Assembly: GCF_900496995.4 (NCBI RefSeq)
Contig: NC_044016.1
Location: 23,168,932-23,232,931, forward strand
Direction of reading: 5' to 3'
Source of the DNA: Aquila chrysaetos chrysaetos
Taxonomy: Eukaryota; Chordata; Aves; Accipitriformes; Accipitridae
DNA length: 64,000 nt
Of this stretch, positions 36,966 through 50,772 are shown piece after piece. The notes under the pieces were generated by a model that was not told the DNA's origin, searched no databases, and saw only the letters and a program-made list of their open reading frames with translations. The translations under genes were made by a program, and so were the position numbers. Position 1 is the first letter of the stretch. Every line of letters starts with the position of its first letter.

Positions 36966-37905
36966 TTCCTTATGCTTCTTCCGACAAGGGAGATCAAAGG
37001 GGAGAGAGATCCTGAAGCTGACCATTAAACATATAATCCATTGCCAAAACCATTATGCATAGAATCAAGACTGATCAGCAGTGGCACTCCACTCCCAGGA
37101 TATTGAGGGGACATATGCCAGGTGTCTGACAGCCAAATTCAACCCAAATTTAACAACCTGGCTTTTTAGTAATGCCTCAGCTTACCTCTTGGAAATCTCA
37201 GACATTTTGCTCCTCACATGATACAGAGTACTGGGGGACAGGTAGGGGAAGCAATCTGTTGCACAAGGCAAAAGTTACTTTTAGGTCTGACTAAATGAAC
37301 AACAGCTAAATATACTAAGCCTGTATTTTATCTAAGTTGCACTAATTACTTCAGAGTTGAGAGAAGCTAGTTCTGAAAGAGAGCACACGTATACCAAGGT
37401 CTTACACTGCATTGTGACACTTGCTGCTAGACTGTTATAACTCTGCTTGGTCATCACATGTCTTATTTATATAACTCTAACAGCACAGAAGTGAGGTGCA
37501 GCAATCCCTTTGGGCATGGATGCACCTCTCTCTTGACCAAGAACAAGCTGTTACCACATGCTGTGAGTCATTCATGTACCAATTCATACAGCTGGTATGG
37601 AAGGCAGTGGGGTGTAGGCAGACAAATAAAAGAACATATTTTGGGGACCTACTTTCCTGTGTAAAGGGCACATTTATTTACTTAATCCCTTAATAAGTAG
37701 GTAAAATGAACTTCTGCCTTTACTGAAGGCTATTTAAAGCAAATTTCTAATGGCTCTTGCAAGCTCCAGGGAGTCAGAATTCAAGTCATGGGAGGAGTGA
37801 TATTTTGCTTAGTGTGGTTTACCATCCTTTGGAAATTTAAGAAAAGGTGACATGTTGTAGAGCCCAGCACACACACCTGCAGTGCTGACAAAAACCTCTG
37901 CTCAA
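36966..37905 (-). other. CDC42EP3: CDC42EP3 intron, no feature recognised
   Basis: Short overlapping frames occur at 37458-37693 on both strands but match nothing known. Confidence 0.5.
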
Positions 37906-37911
37906 ACACTA

Positions 37912-38012
37912 GAAGAAAAAAAAAAAAAAAAACACAAAAAAACCAAACCAAAACCAACCAAAAAACCGCCCAAAACCCACAGAACAACTATGGCAAAAAA
38001 ACAACCACCAAC
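37912..38012. repeat. A/C-rich low-complexity tract
   Basis: A run of A bases passes into 'accaaaccaaaaccaacc'-type sequence and further A/C runs. It produces spurious Phe/Val-rich frames on the minus strand. Confidence 0.85.
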
Positions 38013-39920
38013 TCAGAAAACAAAACCAATGTAAAGATGGTCAGAATCCAAGCCACAGAAGTAAATGGCCAGGTATTCCTGATCTCCTTAGTGTAGGCAA
38101 GGGGAGCAGAAACCGAGATCAATTTCTTTGTCCTGAGTGCAAACCCAAACCATATCCAGAAAAAAAAAATCACCCTTATAATACCATTACAATGCATCAG
38201 GATTGCATTAATTTAAGGCACAATGACGCACTCTTCTCTTGTAAAAGTCCATACTGTTTCTTTTAACAGAGATAGCCTCTGTAGAAACAGAGGGAAGCAA
38301 CACACATTAGCTCCCTGAATTACAGAAGAGCGCATGGCCAACAAAGGCAGTACACTCAAGAAATTTAAGAGGGAACTTGCATCCAAGGAGGCCATCAACA
38401 TCTCAGTGTTGCTGCTTCGGTACTGGACAGGAAGAAATTAATGGATAACGTAGGCCCTGTTCCACAGACTCTCTAGATATAGCTCACATGGGAAGGAATA
38501 GAAATATCATAAGCAAAATAGTTTGAAACACAGTCCCAGCAAAAGGCATGTACAGTAACTTCTAGAAGGAAGATGGTATTACCAAACTGGCATTCCTTCT
38601 TTTCCTCTGTACACGGGCGCTACCTGGATTCACCAGAGGTATGCTCCTTCTGTCTGCAGAAGCAGTGGGGCAACATACTTGGGCTCCGAGGAAGAAGCCC
38701 AAGGAAATCCTTACTGGAGGAAATAATAGAATTGTTCACCAACAGCTACAAATATCCATGTTAGACATAGTTCCTCAACACCCCTATTGCTATAGTCCTA
38801 TGCTTCTTAAGTTAAACCACATCCTTGGGGAAAATGGAATTCATTGTTGTTTTGTTTGTTTAAGTTCTCTCAGAACACAGAACACTAAATATGGGTTATC
38901 CTACAATAATTCAAATTAAATATATATATTTTCTTAAACAAAAATCCTGCCACAGACACTGCTGTTAAACTCTTGCCATTCCAGAAAAGACCATAATCCA
39001 CTCACTTTGGAGAATAACAGTGGGAAGGCAGAGACAATTTATCATGGGAAGAGAAGAAAGGCCAAAACAACAATGAAAAGAAAAAAACCCTGCACTTAAT
39101 CAGTAAACCAAAACTCTCCAAATACAACATATGAGCAGCTTGCAGTAGAACAGTTAACTTTTAATAGTCACCAGGTTCCCAGGTTGGTTAGTGGCTGCTG
39201 ATTAAAAAAGTTCGCACCTCCCAAAGTGAGTGTTTCAGACTGTCTGAAAAAAAGGCAGGCAGTTTCACCCCAGGTGCCAACGCAGGCTGAATGAGCATTA
39301 CGTTTTAAAGTGAAATCTCAATTTTAAAAACAAAAATATTGTGAATACCTGAAAAATCCAGAGAGACTCTTAATCTGCCTTGCATTTTGGCTGTTACATT
39401 CCCAGTGACTTACTATCCAACAAGACAAACTGAGTGCTACTTTAGAACTTGTTAAGTCTAATAAATAATGAAACGCCCTTCATACCTCTTGCTAGTCACC
39501 TTTCTTATGTAGGAGAAGATACAGAAAATTTTCTTACATGTTTTTCCAGCCACCAAAATATTCTTCTTGGGCTTTCCATTGAAAGGCTGTCATTTACTAG
39601 GCACCTGGAAATACCCACTTGCTCCTTGGTCAAACTTAGCATTCATGCCCTCAGCAGAGTGCAACAAAGAGTTTACCAATATAATGAGCATCTTGGTACA
39701 CATGCTGCATTTGCAAAGCAACAACCCCTCACCCCAGGAAGTACAATGAACTCCTATTTCTGTTCTTTCTCCTAGAATATTCCAATATTAAATGCAAGAA
39801 GCAAGAATGAAACAAAATTAACATGTTGAAACACTGTAGCAGTTGACAGCTACTAATGACACTTTCCTGATAGCTTAAAAAACAACAGAGATTAACTTTT
39901 TGAGTCACTTAGTCCACATC
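38013..39920 (-). other. CDC42EP3: CDC42EP3 intron, no feature recognised
   Basis: No exon or nameable repeat. Confidence 0.5.
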
Positions 39921-39945
39921 TTCTCTCTCTCTCTCCCTCTCTCTC
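39921..39945. repeat. (CT)n simple repeat
   Basis: A CT dinucleotide run with one interruption (CCC). Confidence 0.9.
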
Positions 39946-42900
39946 AGCAGTAATTAAATCAGTGTAATTATTGGAGGCTATAACTACTGCAAATCAGATC
40001 AGAATCAGGACTCCTGCTTTACTAAATAGATGACAAGATAACAAAACCAGTACATCTGCAATGGAAGGATAGATCTGTACAACACCCAATATACACAGCT
40101 CCTCTTCTGCCCAGTACATCCACTCAAAACCAAAAGAATATTCTTTTTTCCTGTCATGGGATCTCAGAGTAGATCAATTATGACTTCTTACACACCAGCT
40201 TAATATGCCTGATTTCATAGGAGTTTCTCCCCATTTGTATGCCATAAAAGGTAGTGTCACTCCCAAGTCAGACTGATGTTACAAGATGTGGCAATTTTTT
40301 CTATGGGCATTAGGACTTGCATGGGCTTTTCTGCTCAGCAGAAGGACTTTCAACCTGTATTGCCAGTGGATGCTCTTAAACTCTTTGCCTTCAATTCATC
40401 CATTTCAGTTGGAGAATTACCCTAAAATGACTTGCACTGGAGTACTGGGGAGCAGGGGCGGGGGAGAGGAAAATTAACAGGTAAATAATGGAAATGAGAG
40501 GAAGAGAGAGTGATCTTGATTAGCTGATATCTGAACATCAGCAAGCCACTTCAGTTTTAACAGTAGCCAAAGTCATGCATTCAAGATTAAAATTTAAGAA
40601 TAAATCACATAGGCCACACTTTCAGGAGCGAAGATTTTGCTCAGAAACAGCAATAAGAGTTTTGCAGGTCAGAAGAGATAATCAGCTGAACCTCATCCTC
40701 TTGTGCTGTAGTCACAGGGGGCTACTGCAATTCCCTACTGCATAAGAGGGCACTGACAAGAGAAAGGGAAGGTTCAATAATTCTCTATTTGGCCACCACC
40801 ATGTCCAGTCCCAGTAGCCACAATTCTGGTAGGATGCCACTGAACAACAGAGGGTTTCAGAAGAGCCACAAGACTGATATTATCGCTTATGTTTACTAGA
40901 CTGAAGCTACACAAAGCAAGGTAAAAAACAAAATGTACCTTTTTGTAATGGCAAGAACAATTTGCCAAGGCTTGTGGTGGATTCTCTATTATTTGGATTT
41001 TTATTTAAAAAACAAAACAAACACAAAAACTCCCTTTTTTTTTTTTCTTTCTAAAAACTGCCCATTGTCTAATTCAAACAATTCAGGCAGAGCCAGGAGT
41101 CATACTGACACAGAACTGGGTAACAATTCAGGAAAGGCCTACAACTTGTCATAGACACGTTCTCAATGGTCTGTTCTGGTTTTTATCATTCAAGATATGA
41201 ACAGTATTTTTCCCTAAATATATGACATTCTTCTTAAGAATTAAATATTTTAGAAAGCATTTTTATCTAGGGAAAGCCACACTAAACTTTTAGAGCCTTT
41301 TTGTCCACAAATTATGTTTTCTTGGCCATCAAGATGATTATGAAGGTTGAAAGGGCAAATCTCCTGGAAGTTATCAAAATAGAGCTCTCATCCAAACTGT
41401 TGTGTTTGGAAAGTTCTTGTCATTCAGCACAAAATAGAAAAAAATATAGATATCTATGTTTGACACTACTTCAAATCCTGCATGGAGAACTGAATAAATT
41501 CTTTCCTGTCAAATTGCCATGAACAGTTTGAGATCTGCAAGCTTTAAAAGCTGTTTCTCCTCCGACACTGTGCAAGCAGAAGGGCACACATTTCACAGCA
41601 ACTTAGCCTATTCAAAGTGAAGAAGGATAACCAAACATTTTGAAGTACAACTTTCAAACAAGGGTATCTCAAATCCATGACCAAGCAGAATCCACTGTCC
41701 AACTTCAGAATACTCAGTTTTGAAGAAAAGCACAATGAAAGAATGACATGTGGTTTCATTCACTTTTACTCAAGAGAAATTGAGATAGTTCTTGAATTTG
41801 ACAATACTCTATAACTATCATTTCTTTTTAAGCCACACCTCCTATATATTGTTACTACTGTAAAACTTGACTTTGGGACCACATTTGTACTTTCAGGATA
41901 TTAACCCAAGAACTACAAACTTTGAAATTCAGAAAGCCCAGTAACTACTGACAGCTACCTCACCAGATGAACTGAAAGAACAGACTGAAAACAGAACACC
42001 TGAAAAATTATCTGGTACCATTTCAGACAAGGATCTTTAGTGTATGTACACAGACAGCTGCTCCTACTTCTGCAGATACCACACTGTTTTATTGGAGAGA
42101 ATACACACAATTTCTTAGATGATACATTTTTAACATGTCCATCTGCTCTTCAGATGTCTTGGAATCTTCTATTTTAAAGCTCATTTTCAGAGTTGTTTAT
42201 AAATATCAGAATTTCCATTCAAGCCAATATTTTCTATCCTTCATCTGCAGCAATCTGTATATGTTTGTTTACTGGGAAGATTAGAAAGAGGTGGGAGAAT
42301 TTTAACCAAAGTTGTTAAACTGTTTCTCCAATGAGATAAAACAAAATTATGTATTTATACTCCCCTGCTCTACCATAATGCCCTTTACATCTATGCATAC
42401 ACCACCCATCAAAATCCACAGCCTTGCTAAAAAGTTCTGGCACTTCTGTACTTTTAAAGCCAGACCTGACATTCAAATTTGTATCTGGGAACGTGTCTTT
42501 TCCTGTTACTGTGAATTACCAGGACAGTCGATTTTAAGGTGTTTTAATTGTACACTTTTTGCAAGATTCGGTAGTTTAGTAGTGCTCTATCCCCACAAAC
42601 AACTCAGCAGGATGGAATAACTATCAACCCAAATTCAGAGGAAGGACAGAACCTCTGCATAAGAACTAGGGATGTGGAAGCGGGAGATGGCAGACAGTGG
42701 AAGTGGGGAAGGGATTGACCCTTATGCATAGATGCAAGGGAGAAAGACATGTAAGCAGGCTTGATGCAGGAAAATTAGCTGGAATTTAGCAACAGGAGTT
42801 AATTTCATGTTTAGATTGCTCACTTGGGCATTGAAGCCTGCTGCTTTCCTTACAGATTCTTCAGTTTTTTGCAGATTATCTCTTTGTATTTTCAGAGATT

Positions 42901-45900
42901 ACTTGAACACACTTACAGATTTACATTTCAATAGATAGACTGTTCTCACCAAAGACAGTGTCACAAAGTTTCCAACTTCTCTGTTGTTGCTTCATTAGAT
43001 GCTACTCCTGTCCCTTCCTCCTATAGGGTTGTCAGAGCATATCCCAGCAATCCGACTGTTTATACCATGCCACAAAATACCTTATTTACAATGCATATTC
43101 CTCTGCCAAAGTAGAGGCACCGTTGTAGTCTCCAGGTAAAATAACTACCACAACTAAAGGTGAAATTAATTCTCAGACAAAAATGTGAAAGCTGTCTGCA
43201 GAATAAACTACTTGATCATTCATTGCTTTCATTTGGAGAGGTAGGTTTTATTTTTATCCTCACAAATTCCTTTAGGAACTCCTACAGATTCCTAACCTAC
43301 TTGGGCTCTTCCTATTATAACTTTTCTTCTTTGGGACTAGAAATATGTATTTTTAAGAAAGCTGTACAGCCCACCCTACCATAAAATGGATGACTTTGTT
43401 GTCTTTGCTGTTGACCTTAGTGGATCTTATCTAAAAGACCCTGGATACTGAGATGGGTATTCATCACGCCTGAGGGTGCATATAGACAAAACCAGAAGAA
43501 TTATAGCCTACCTCCCCACTAAAATCATACCGTGCAAGTGGGGAAAGGATATACAGGAACAGAGCAGCTGCCATACAAATTACTGGTCTGCTCAGTCCAC
43601 TATCTTGTTCCTAACAATAGATTTTCTATTCAGTCTGACCTCTCTGTACCACTAATTACTTTGCATATCATTAATAAGAAACAAGTTAGAGCAGATATGA
43701 TAACATTAACAATCCAACCTTTTCATTTAAGATTTTCTTCAAACTGACTAGATTCTAAAACTTACTTCTAGGCAAGATGACCATACTGAGCAATGTATTA
43801 CTATAAATTTGTATTATTGTAGAATCAGAAGCCCTAATTGCAAGCCAGGTATCTAGTATATTAAGAATTATGCAGACATAAAATGACAACAACAAAATCT
43901 CACAAAAGACAGTTCTTCAGTTGTTGCATCTTTTGGGGCAGGGAATACTGTTAGCTTTGCAACAGAATTTTAACTGTTGTGAGCATCCTTGCTCAGCTTT
44001 CCACTCCAAGGGTTTGGACTGAAGTAAAATACAATTCTGTACGCCATATATACAGCCTAAGCACAGACACACTGCTCCATTCTTTAGCTCCATATTGCCA
44101 TCTGGTTTTCAAACAACCAAGCAGAAAAGACCTCCAGATACACTGCATCTTACCCTCTTATGAACTGTGGTTATTCTTCCAAGGTCATCTGCTAGACAGC
44201 CACAAGCAAGCAAAGAACCAGCTTAAACTTGATGAAGAGCAGTACTCTCTTGTATCTGGAGCAGGAACATGTGAGCTGCATCTGACATGCAGGACAATCA
44301 ATGGCACAATTATTTCCTTGTCCCTCTTTCACTCACCATGTAGCTCTCCTACTGTTCAAGTCTTCCTTAAATTTGGCTAACCCCTACCATTATTTGTAGG
44401 AGCCACACATCCTTAAAAGAAGAGAAACACTAAAGACTACACAGCCACACACCATCCTCCAAATGAATACAGACAAGTCATGCAAAAGCTAAAGAAAGTG
44501 CCTTTGCAAGGACCACAGTGCTGGGGAGAAATGGTATGGCTGGCCTTTACATCAAACTACAAAAGGCAGAACCTGCCTTTTCTTTTTCCTTCACCCTTGC
44601 TGTGGCATGTGCAGCTTTTAGTGTCAGAGATACTTATGGTTTTATTCTTTGTGGTTACAGAAGCATGTACTCTCGAAGAAGCAATGAGTAACATTAATAC
44701 TTCAAATGACAGGGAGCTGGTAAAATTAAAATTGATTAAGCTATCATTTGAAATCTGAACATTGAGAAGATTGGCCTAACCATTCTCTGGAGATAAATTT
44801 TAACCGAACTGAAACTATGCTTTAGTTCCTGAAAGACAGTTTATCAAATAATCCAATAGTAATGACCAAAAAGTAATACTGATGACCATTCCCCAACAGA
44901 ATTCATCATTAAAAGCAGTGGCAAGAGTGCCTGAACAAGATGCTTTTCCTTAATGGTGGTCTGTCACATTGAAGACAGGATATATATGGTGTGCATCTCG
45001 AGCACAGAAAAAGGGAGAGAAAAAGCAAACTAAAACATTCACCATAAGCTCCTCCACATCTTGGACTAATCTTTGCCTGAGTTTCAGATCTAATTTACCC
45101 AGTCTCATGAATAAACAGAATTAAAGTCAAACAAAATCAAAGTATACACTGAATCATATTAACTGAGGCAAAAAGGTAAAGTTAGAGGTTTCTAGAAAAT
45201 ACTTAGACCTTCATGAAGAAGATATATGTAAAAACACATGATTTAGGCTTTACTTAACTAGAACTGGAGATACACATAGAAGGAAGAAAGAAAGAATGGA
45301 ACTTGTTTCTGATCACAGTATCTTGATGTACAATTTAAAAGGTTAGATTTAGTAAGTATTAGAATGAAGAGGAACATTCAAAATTTGTTCTGGTATCACA
45401 AGGATTATTATTTTTTTTAAGGTTCTAAATTACTTAAGTATTGATATTTGTAAAATTTAAAAGGTTTCTTAATGAGAAGAATCCATTAGTGCTGTCATAC
45501 ATTTCTTGACAATATAAATGAAATAAGGGAAAAAATAAACAGAGAGGCAAGAATGTAAATGTGGGGAAAAATCCCCAGCACCACTGGCATTCCATTCCTG
45601 TACATCACGTGGTACTAGGGCACCACTCAAACACTAGAAAAAAAACAACCAAACAAAAAACTGTCTACTACACATGAGCTGACCCGGTTGTATGGCTTGA
45701 GAAAACCACCTTCTTAAAAGTCAATCAGGAGCTTTACTAGAACAGAAGAAATGGAGAAAGTGTTTATCAAAGCAACAAGATCCATCAGCCTCTTCTTCGC
45801 TAAAGACTTAAGCCTTGAGTCTTCTCTACCATCTCCTTCCCGCCTCTTCTTCGCTTCCTGCTGAAGATTTGAGACAATATTACTCATACTCTTACAGGTA

Positions 45901-48330
45901 TCAGGGTTTCTTCTCGTGAAGATCATGACAGAGAGCTCTGCCAGCTAGAAAGCTAGTTTCACAACCTCTTTGGGGAAATGCTTCATAGATGCTGACTGTG
46001 GTGGCAGCAAAGCATCTTTGATCTTCCTTGCAGAGTATCACTAAGAATTCTGAACCCCATAATTAGAAATACCATATGTGGAACACTAAGGTTGCAAAGT
46101 CAAAGAATGCAAAGTTAGGAAATCCCAAGATTATATTGCTTGTGCAACCATTATTTGGTTCCTTCACCCTCTGCACTACAATGTTGCCCAGCACCACCCA
46201 AAATGCCTATGACAGAGCACGACCTTCAGCTTTAGCCCAGAATTTCAATCAGATCCTCTCTTTTTGTTACTTCTCACTTCATTCACCCCACATAGTGTTT
46301 GAGGCAAGAGGGCCAAGAGGGCAGTGAGAAATAACATGACCATAATGCACTTATATATGTATCACCGTTTTCTACAGGCATTTTTGAACTTATGGATACT
46401 TGCTTTTGCCAGCATAACAGGCTTTAGGTTTCTGGGTTTGCTTGACTTTACTGTTACACTGTACAGGCTTTTTAAAAAGTTAACTGAAAACAAAATACTT
46501 TGAGTCTGGTATTTCAAAGGGATGGAATAAAAAAAAAAATACACAAAGCCCTACATTTTAGATCTTCCCAGCAAAGACATGAAGTACTTATTTTTAGAAA
46601 GTTCTCTACAGATGACTTAAAAAAAATGAAGTGCATCTAAATGCATCTAAACAAGTTTGCAGACCTGACTAGGCGAGTCATACCTAGTTTCAGTGACCAC
46701 AGCTCATCATCAGCACTTGTATCTCTACAGGTCAGCTGCTGTTTACATGTAACCACAGAAAAGTTCACTTAGCTCATTCAGAATCAGCCCCAGCACAATA
46801 ACTCACTATATCAGTCCATTTAATTTCTTATCTCACTTGTTCCCTGTTGACCTTTATGATAGAAATCGAAGCAGTGTATCAGACTTGGTAAGCTTTCTTC
46901 TATTATTTAGTGCAAGTAAACAACATTAATGCAACATTTACATAGTTAAGTTGTATGCTGTTGTCCCACACATAGTGGGGGTTGAAACCCTTAATGTGCC
47001 TCCCTGGCATTCATGAGATACTAGTCATCAAGTTTTAAGAGTATTGCACAACCTGCATAATTTAAAAAATAAGTATAACAGTATTTCAACAGTATGTTTT
47101 GCTAAACATACATTTGAGTAAAATGGTCTCACATAAGATACCATGGTCATGAAGATACACTTTAGTTTAAGTATTCAACTATCGCTTTCACATTTTCAGA
47201 GCTCTTGGTATGAAAATGTGCTACTGGAATGTAGGCTCAGCCTGTAAATGGCCTGCAAATGGCTTATCTTCCCTCTTAAAAAAAAAAACAAAACCACAAA
47301 ACAACGCAACACAAAAAAGGAGTAAAACACATTCAACAGTTCACTAGCCTCTCAAAAGGAAAATCTCAGTTACTTACAAAAATTATTAACTAACTGTGCT
47401 CTTGTGGCCTTCAGTGCTTTTGTGGACTTAACTAGTGGCAGAACCATAAAACAAACATTTGTTTCTACACCTGACTGTTTATTCCATAAATGTCAGTGAA
47501 ACCCAAGTAAAGGTATAAATATACCTTGTCATCCTGGCCAACTCTATCCATTTGTAATCATCCCATTTTATCTTGGCAGTGCTTTATGAAGCTTCACTGT
47601 GTCTTGATTTAACCCTTAAACTATGAGGAGTTGTCTTGTCAGCCAGTTTCAGCTGCTCTGCCACACTTATCTCCCCAGAAGTCACCACGCTGGATCAGTA
47701 TCTTTGCTCAATAACATTATGAATGTGAATACAGAACACTGTAAAATATTGTAAGCAATGCTTATCTTCAAGAATGTAATCCAGAAATCTTTCTTATTTA
47801 ACATAGCACTAGAAATAGATCTCTTCTTCAGCATGAACTTTACCTGAGCTTGTACCCGGTAGCTGCACCTCATTCTGCCATCCTGCTCCACACAAAACCC
47901 TCCCCTGTGTAGGTGGTGCTTCACATCCACTCTCACTGCTCTACTCAGACACATCCATCAGCACCAGCTAGCTGCTTTCACTGGCTAGTAACCGGTCTGC
48001 TTTGCTGTGAGAGGAAATCATTTAAAAACAGTCCTCCATCCAGCACCTGAATACAATTCTCCCCACATCCCCATTTAAGTTCAGACTTGAGTTTATTTGG
48101 GAAATTCACCTTGCTGTCACACAACAAACAAACCAACCAACCTACCACAGGTTATACCTTCAGCCAACTGCCACCCCTGTAAGCGCTGTACCCGTGGGGA
48201 TACCATGTCTCTGCAGCATGGCTGTTCCTATTAGGGACAGACCACCCAATTAGTTCAGTTTTACCACTGGGGGAGGGAGAGGCAGCCAGTTCTCCCCAAG
48301 ATGATTCAGATCTTGAGAAAATACATTTAC
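39946..48330 (-). other. CDC42EP3: CDC42EP3 intron, central and 5' part
   Basis: About 8.4 kb of AT-rich intron. Frames up to 133 codons (43979-44380, no ATG at the left end) have no recognisable similarity. Small A-rich or A/C-rich runs occur at about 41005-41050, 45637-45660, 46528-46541 and 47278-47320. I recognise no LINE or LTR here. Confidence 0.5.
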
Positions 48331-48339
48331 TGTGCCTGA

Positions 48340-48475
48340 TCATGAGGGGGAGGGGGGGAGTAAAGAAGTGATGCTTTTTTGTTTGTTTGGGGTTGGGGGG
48401 GGTGGGCGGAGTGTTTTTTGTTTGTTGGGGATTTGGTTTGAGGGTTGGTTTTGTTTTTTTTTTTTTTCCCCCAAA
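48340..48475. repeat. G/T-rich low-complexity tract with several G-runs
   Basis: Runs of 4-8 G ('gagggggaggggggg', 'ggttgggggggg', 'gttgggg') alternate with T-runs and GTTT units. The left half could form G-quadruplexes on the plus strand. Confidence 0.8.
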
Positions 48476-50202
48476 AAGTAACATTTGCATGCAGGAGGGT
48501 AAAAGCCTGTAGAGTTTTACATCATTATGAAAGGCCAAAACAGGCACCAGGTGACATGATCCACAGTAATTCTGTCAACAAGGGCAAGGAATGGGAGGAA
48601 GAACTGGTCAGAGAGCATCACTGAGCCCCTGGGACATAGCCTTGCTGGCAAGAAGCAAAGGAGAACTTGATGGCAAATTCTGCATGGCAGAGGGAAATTT
48701 GTTTTTAAATGCCAGTTCCCTCTCCTATCCAAAAACTATTTCTCAAGACTTGGGCAGAGGACCAGAATTTCTTCTATAAGAAGTCATCTAGCTTAGAAGA
48801 CTATACACCAAAGCAGCATACCTAATTACGAAAAGCTGAGAGCAAAACATGTTTTGCCATGAACCACGGCTTTCTTCGGTTACAGTAAAGCTGATATAAG
48901 TGGTTTGGAACAGTTTTAGACACCTCTTTGAAGTCAGCGTGACATTTAGCCACAGCAGTCAAATAGGGACGGTGCAGAGCCACGCTGCCTCAGGGAAAGA
49001 GTGGCTCTGGGCTGCCTCTTCGGTGATACCCATCTCTTTCCTTTCCAAAATTCACCCAGGCCACCTCCTGGTGATTCTGGCTGGCTTTACTGATCACAGA
49101 AGAGAGGCAGCAGATTTTCACTTACTGTGGATGCACAAGGTGCTCCGGAGAGAACAGTAACTGTGATTATCTTTAATGTAAGGAGGAGATAGGCCCCATT
49201 GTTTCCTTCCCAGATATGGTTGGCTTATGCTGAGGCCAGGAAAAATTGTTCCCTTCAGTACTATCCTACTGACCAAAGAACCTGCTCAGTTCCTTGTCTC
49301 TGCGTGCTGTAATAAAAAACAAATGTTCAAAGTAAGGAGTGCCTTGAACATGGGAGTTTTCTCTTACTTTTCTGAATGCTTCTGCTGAAAGACTGTTTTT
49401 AATGTGCCACAGAGCTAAAGTAAATCTTAACACTAATGCTAAAAATGGCTGGACTCTTTCAGTACAAGACACTTTAAAAATAAATCCTTGTGACAGTAAT
49501 CACCTGCTGATACATGCTTTTATGTTTAGCCAGCTGCTGAGATGCCACATCTGTCACTTTTTGCTTCCAGAAATGTGCTTTCCTTTTCTGTAGGGAAGGA
49601 GAAAATACTGCTCCTAGAATTGCACTGAGTATGATGATGCCTTTTTTGGTATCTCTGTCATTCCTCTAAACATCTGAACCATGGCACATGGATTATAAGA
49701 TTTCTGGTACTGTGTGTCTTAAGAATTGTTCAGCTTTAGATTTTCATACCTTAAAGCCTCTGATTTTTTTCCCAATGCTTTGCTAAACAACGTTACATAC
49801 TTATAGCCTATATGTAACTGAAAATAATGGTCTATGCATGAGTAATTTCACTCCTGGGAGCTCTCCTTGCCTCCCTCCCCTAAATATTTTTCAAAGGAAA
49901 GTAAGAGATCAGGATCATATTTGTTACATTAAACATTTCATAATAAGCCCTCTTCCTATTTTTACTACATAACAACAATCTACAGTGACGCAAGTCCTAA
50001 ATTAATTACTTCCTCTATTTTGGTCTCTTTTTAATTTCAACTGAAAATAAACCAAGTCCCTCTTATTAATGTACTGCCCGCATTTCTTCACCAGCAACCC
50101 AAAACAATTCTTATTTGATTTCCCTACTTGACCTCTTTGTTCGACAACCAGCATCACACCGGGCCACTGACATTCCCCCAGCCCTGCATCTGCCGTAGGT
50201 GC

Positions 50203-50226
50203 AGCCCCAGCCCCAGCCCCAGCCCC
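50203..50226. repeat. Hexanucleotide repeat (AGCCCC)4
   Basis: Four perfect units of AGCCCC. On the minus strand this is (GGGGCT)4, with four G-runs of four, so it fits a G-quadruplex pattern. It lies at the intron side of the CpG island. Confidence 0.9.
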
Positions 50227-50710
50227 GCAGCCAGCCGCGGCGCATTCAAGCGCACGGTTATTTTTAAACCCGCGCAGAAAGGCGCAGCAAAAGGGGACAT
50301 CCCGCACAAAAAATGCCCGCGCTGCTTCGGGGCGATGTAGGCATGCCTGCTGTCTCCAAGACAAGGGCTTAAAATCAAGTATGTCAAAATACGCTGGGAA
50401 GAAAATTTAAACCGATTATAGGGGCGAATTTCAGCTCGGAATTTCAGTGATGTAGAAACACCCCGAGACGGTTTTAGCAATGCGATTGCTCCGGCATAAA
50501 TCCCCCAAGCAGCCAAACACGAGGATTACTGGATACTCTCCCTGGCCACCCAGAAATGCCTCCCCTCCCTCCCAGCCTCCCTCCCTGCCCCCCTAGCGGG
50601 CGCGGTGCGGCCCCGCCGCCGCTCCGCAGGGAAAGAGGAGCCGTGCCGAGCCCCTCGCCGGCCCCCGGATCCGACCGCGCAGCCCGGCGGTGGCGGCCCT
50701 CCCCGCCCCG

Positions 50711-50744
50711 CCCCGCTCCGCGCCGCGCCCCGCTCCGCGCCGCA
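50711..50744. repeat. 17-bp tandem duplication in GC-box region
   Basis: CCCCGCTCCGCGCCGCG at 50711-50727 is repeated at 50728-50744 with one mismatch at the last base. It adjoins CCCCGCCCCG GC boxes that would bind SP/KLF factors. Confidence 0.85.
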
Positions 50745-50772
50745 CACACGCTGCCCCCGCTTCCCGACTTAC

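Noticed and set aside
37781..37987. A hydrophobic Phe/Val-rich minus-strand frame as a membrane peptide
   Set aside because: It is a translation of the A/C-rich low-complexity tract.
39449..39775. A 108-codon plus-strand frame in the intron
   Set aside because: No recognisable similarity and no supporting splice or promoter signal.
43979..44380. A 133-codon plus-strand frame inside the CDC42EP3 intron
   Set aside because: It begins without an ATG, resembles no known protein, and lacks convincing splice signals. In AT-rich DNA of this size such a frame can occur by chance.
50002..50516. Two 120-codon minus-strand frames that could encode an N-terminal extension of CDC42EP3
   Set aside because: They show no similarity to known proteins, include the hexanucleotide repeat, and CDC42EP3 has its start in the downstream exon with a clear splice acceptor before it.
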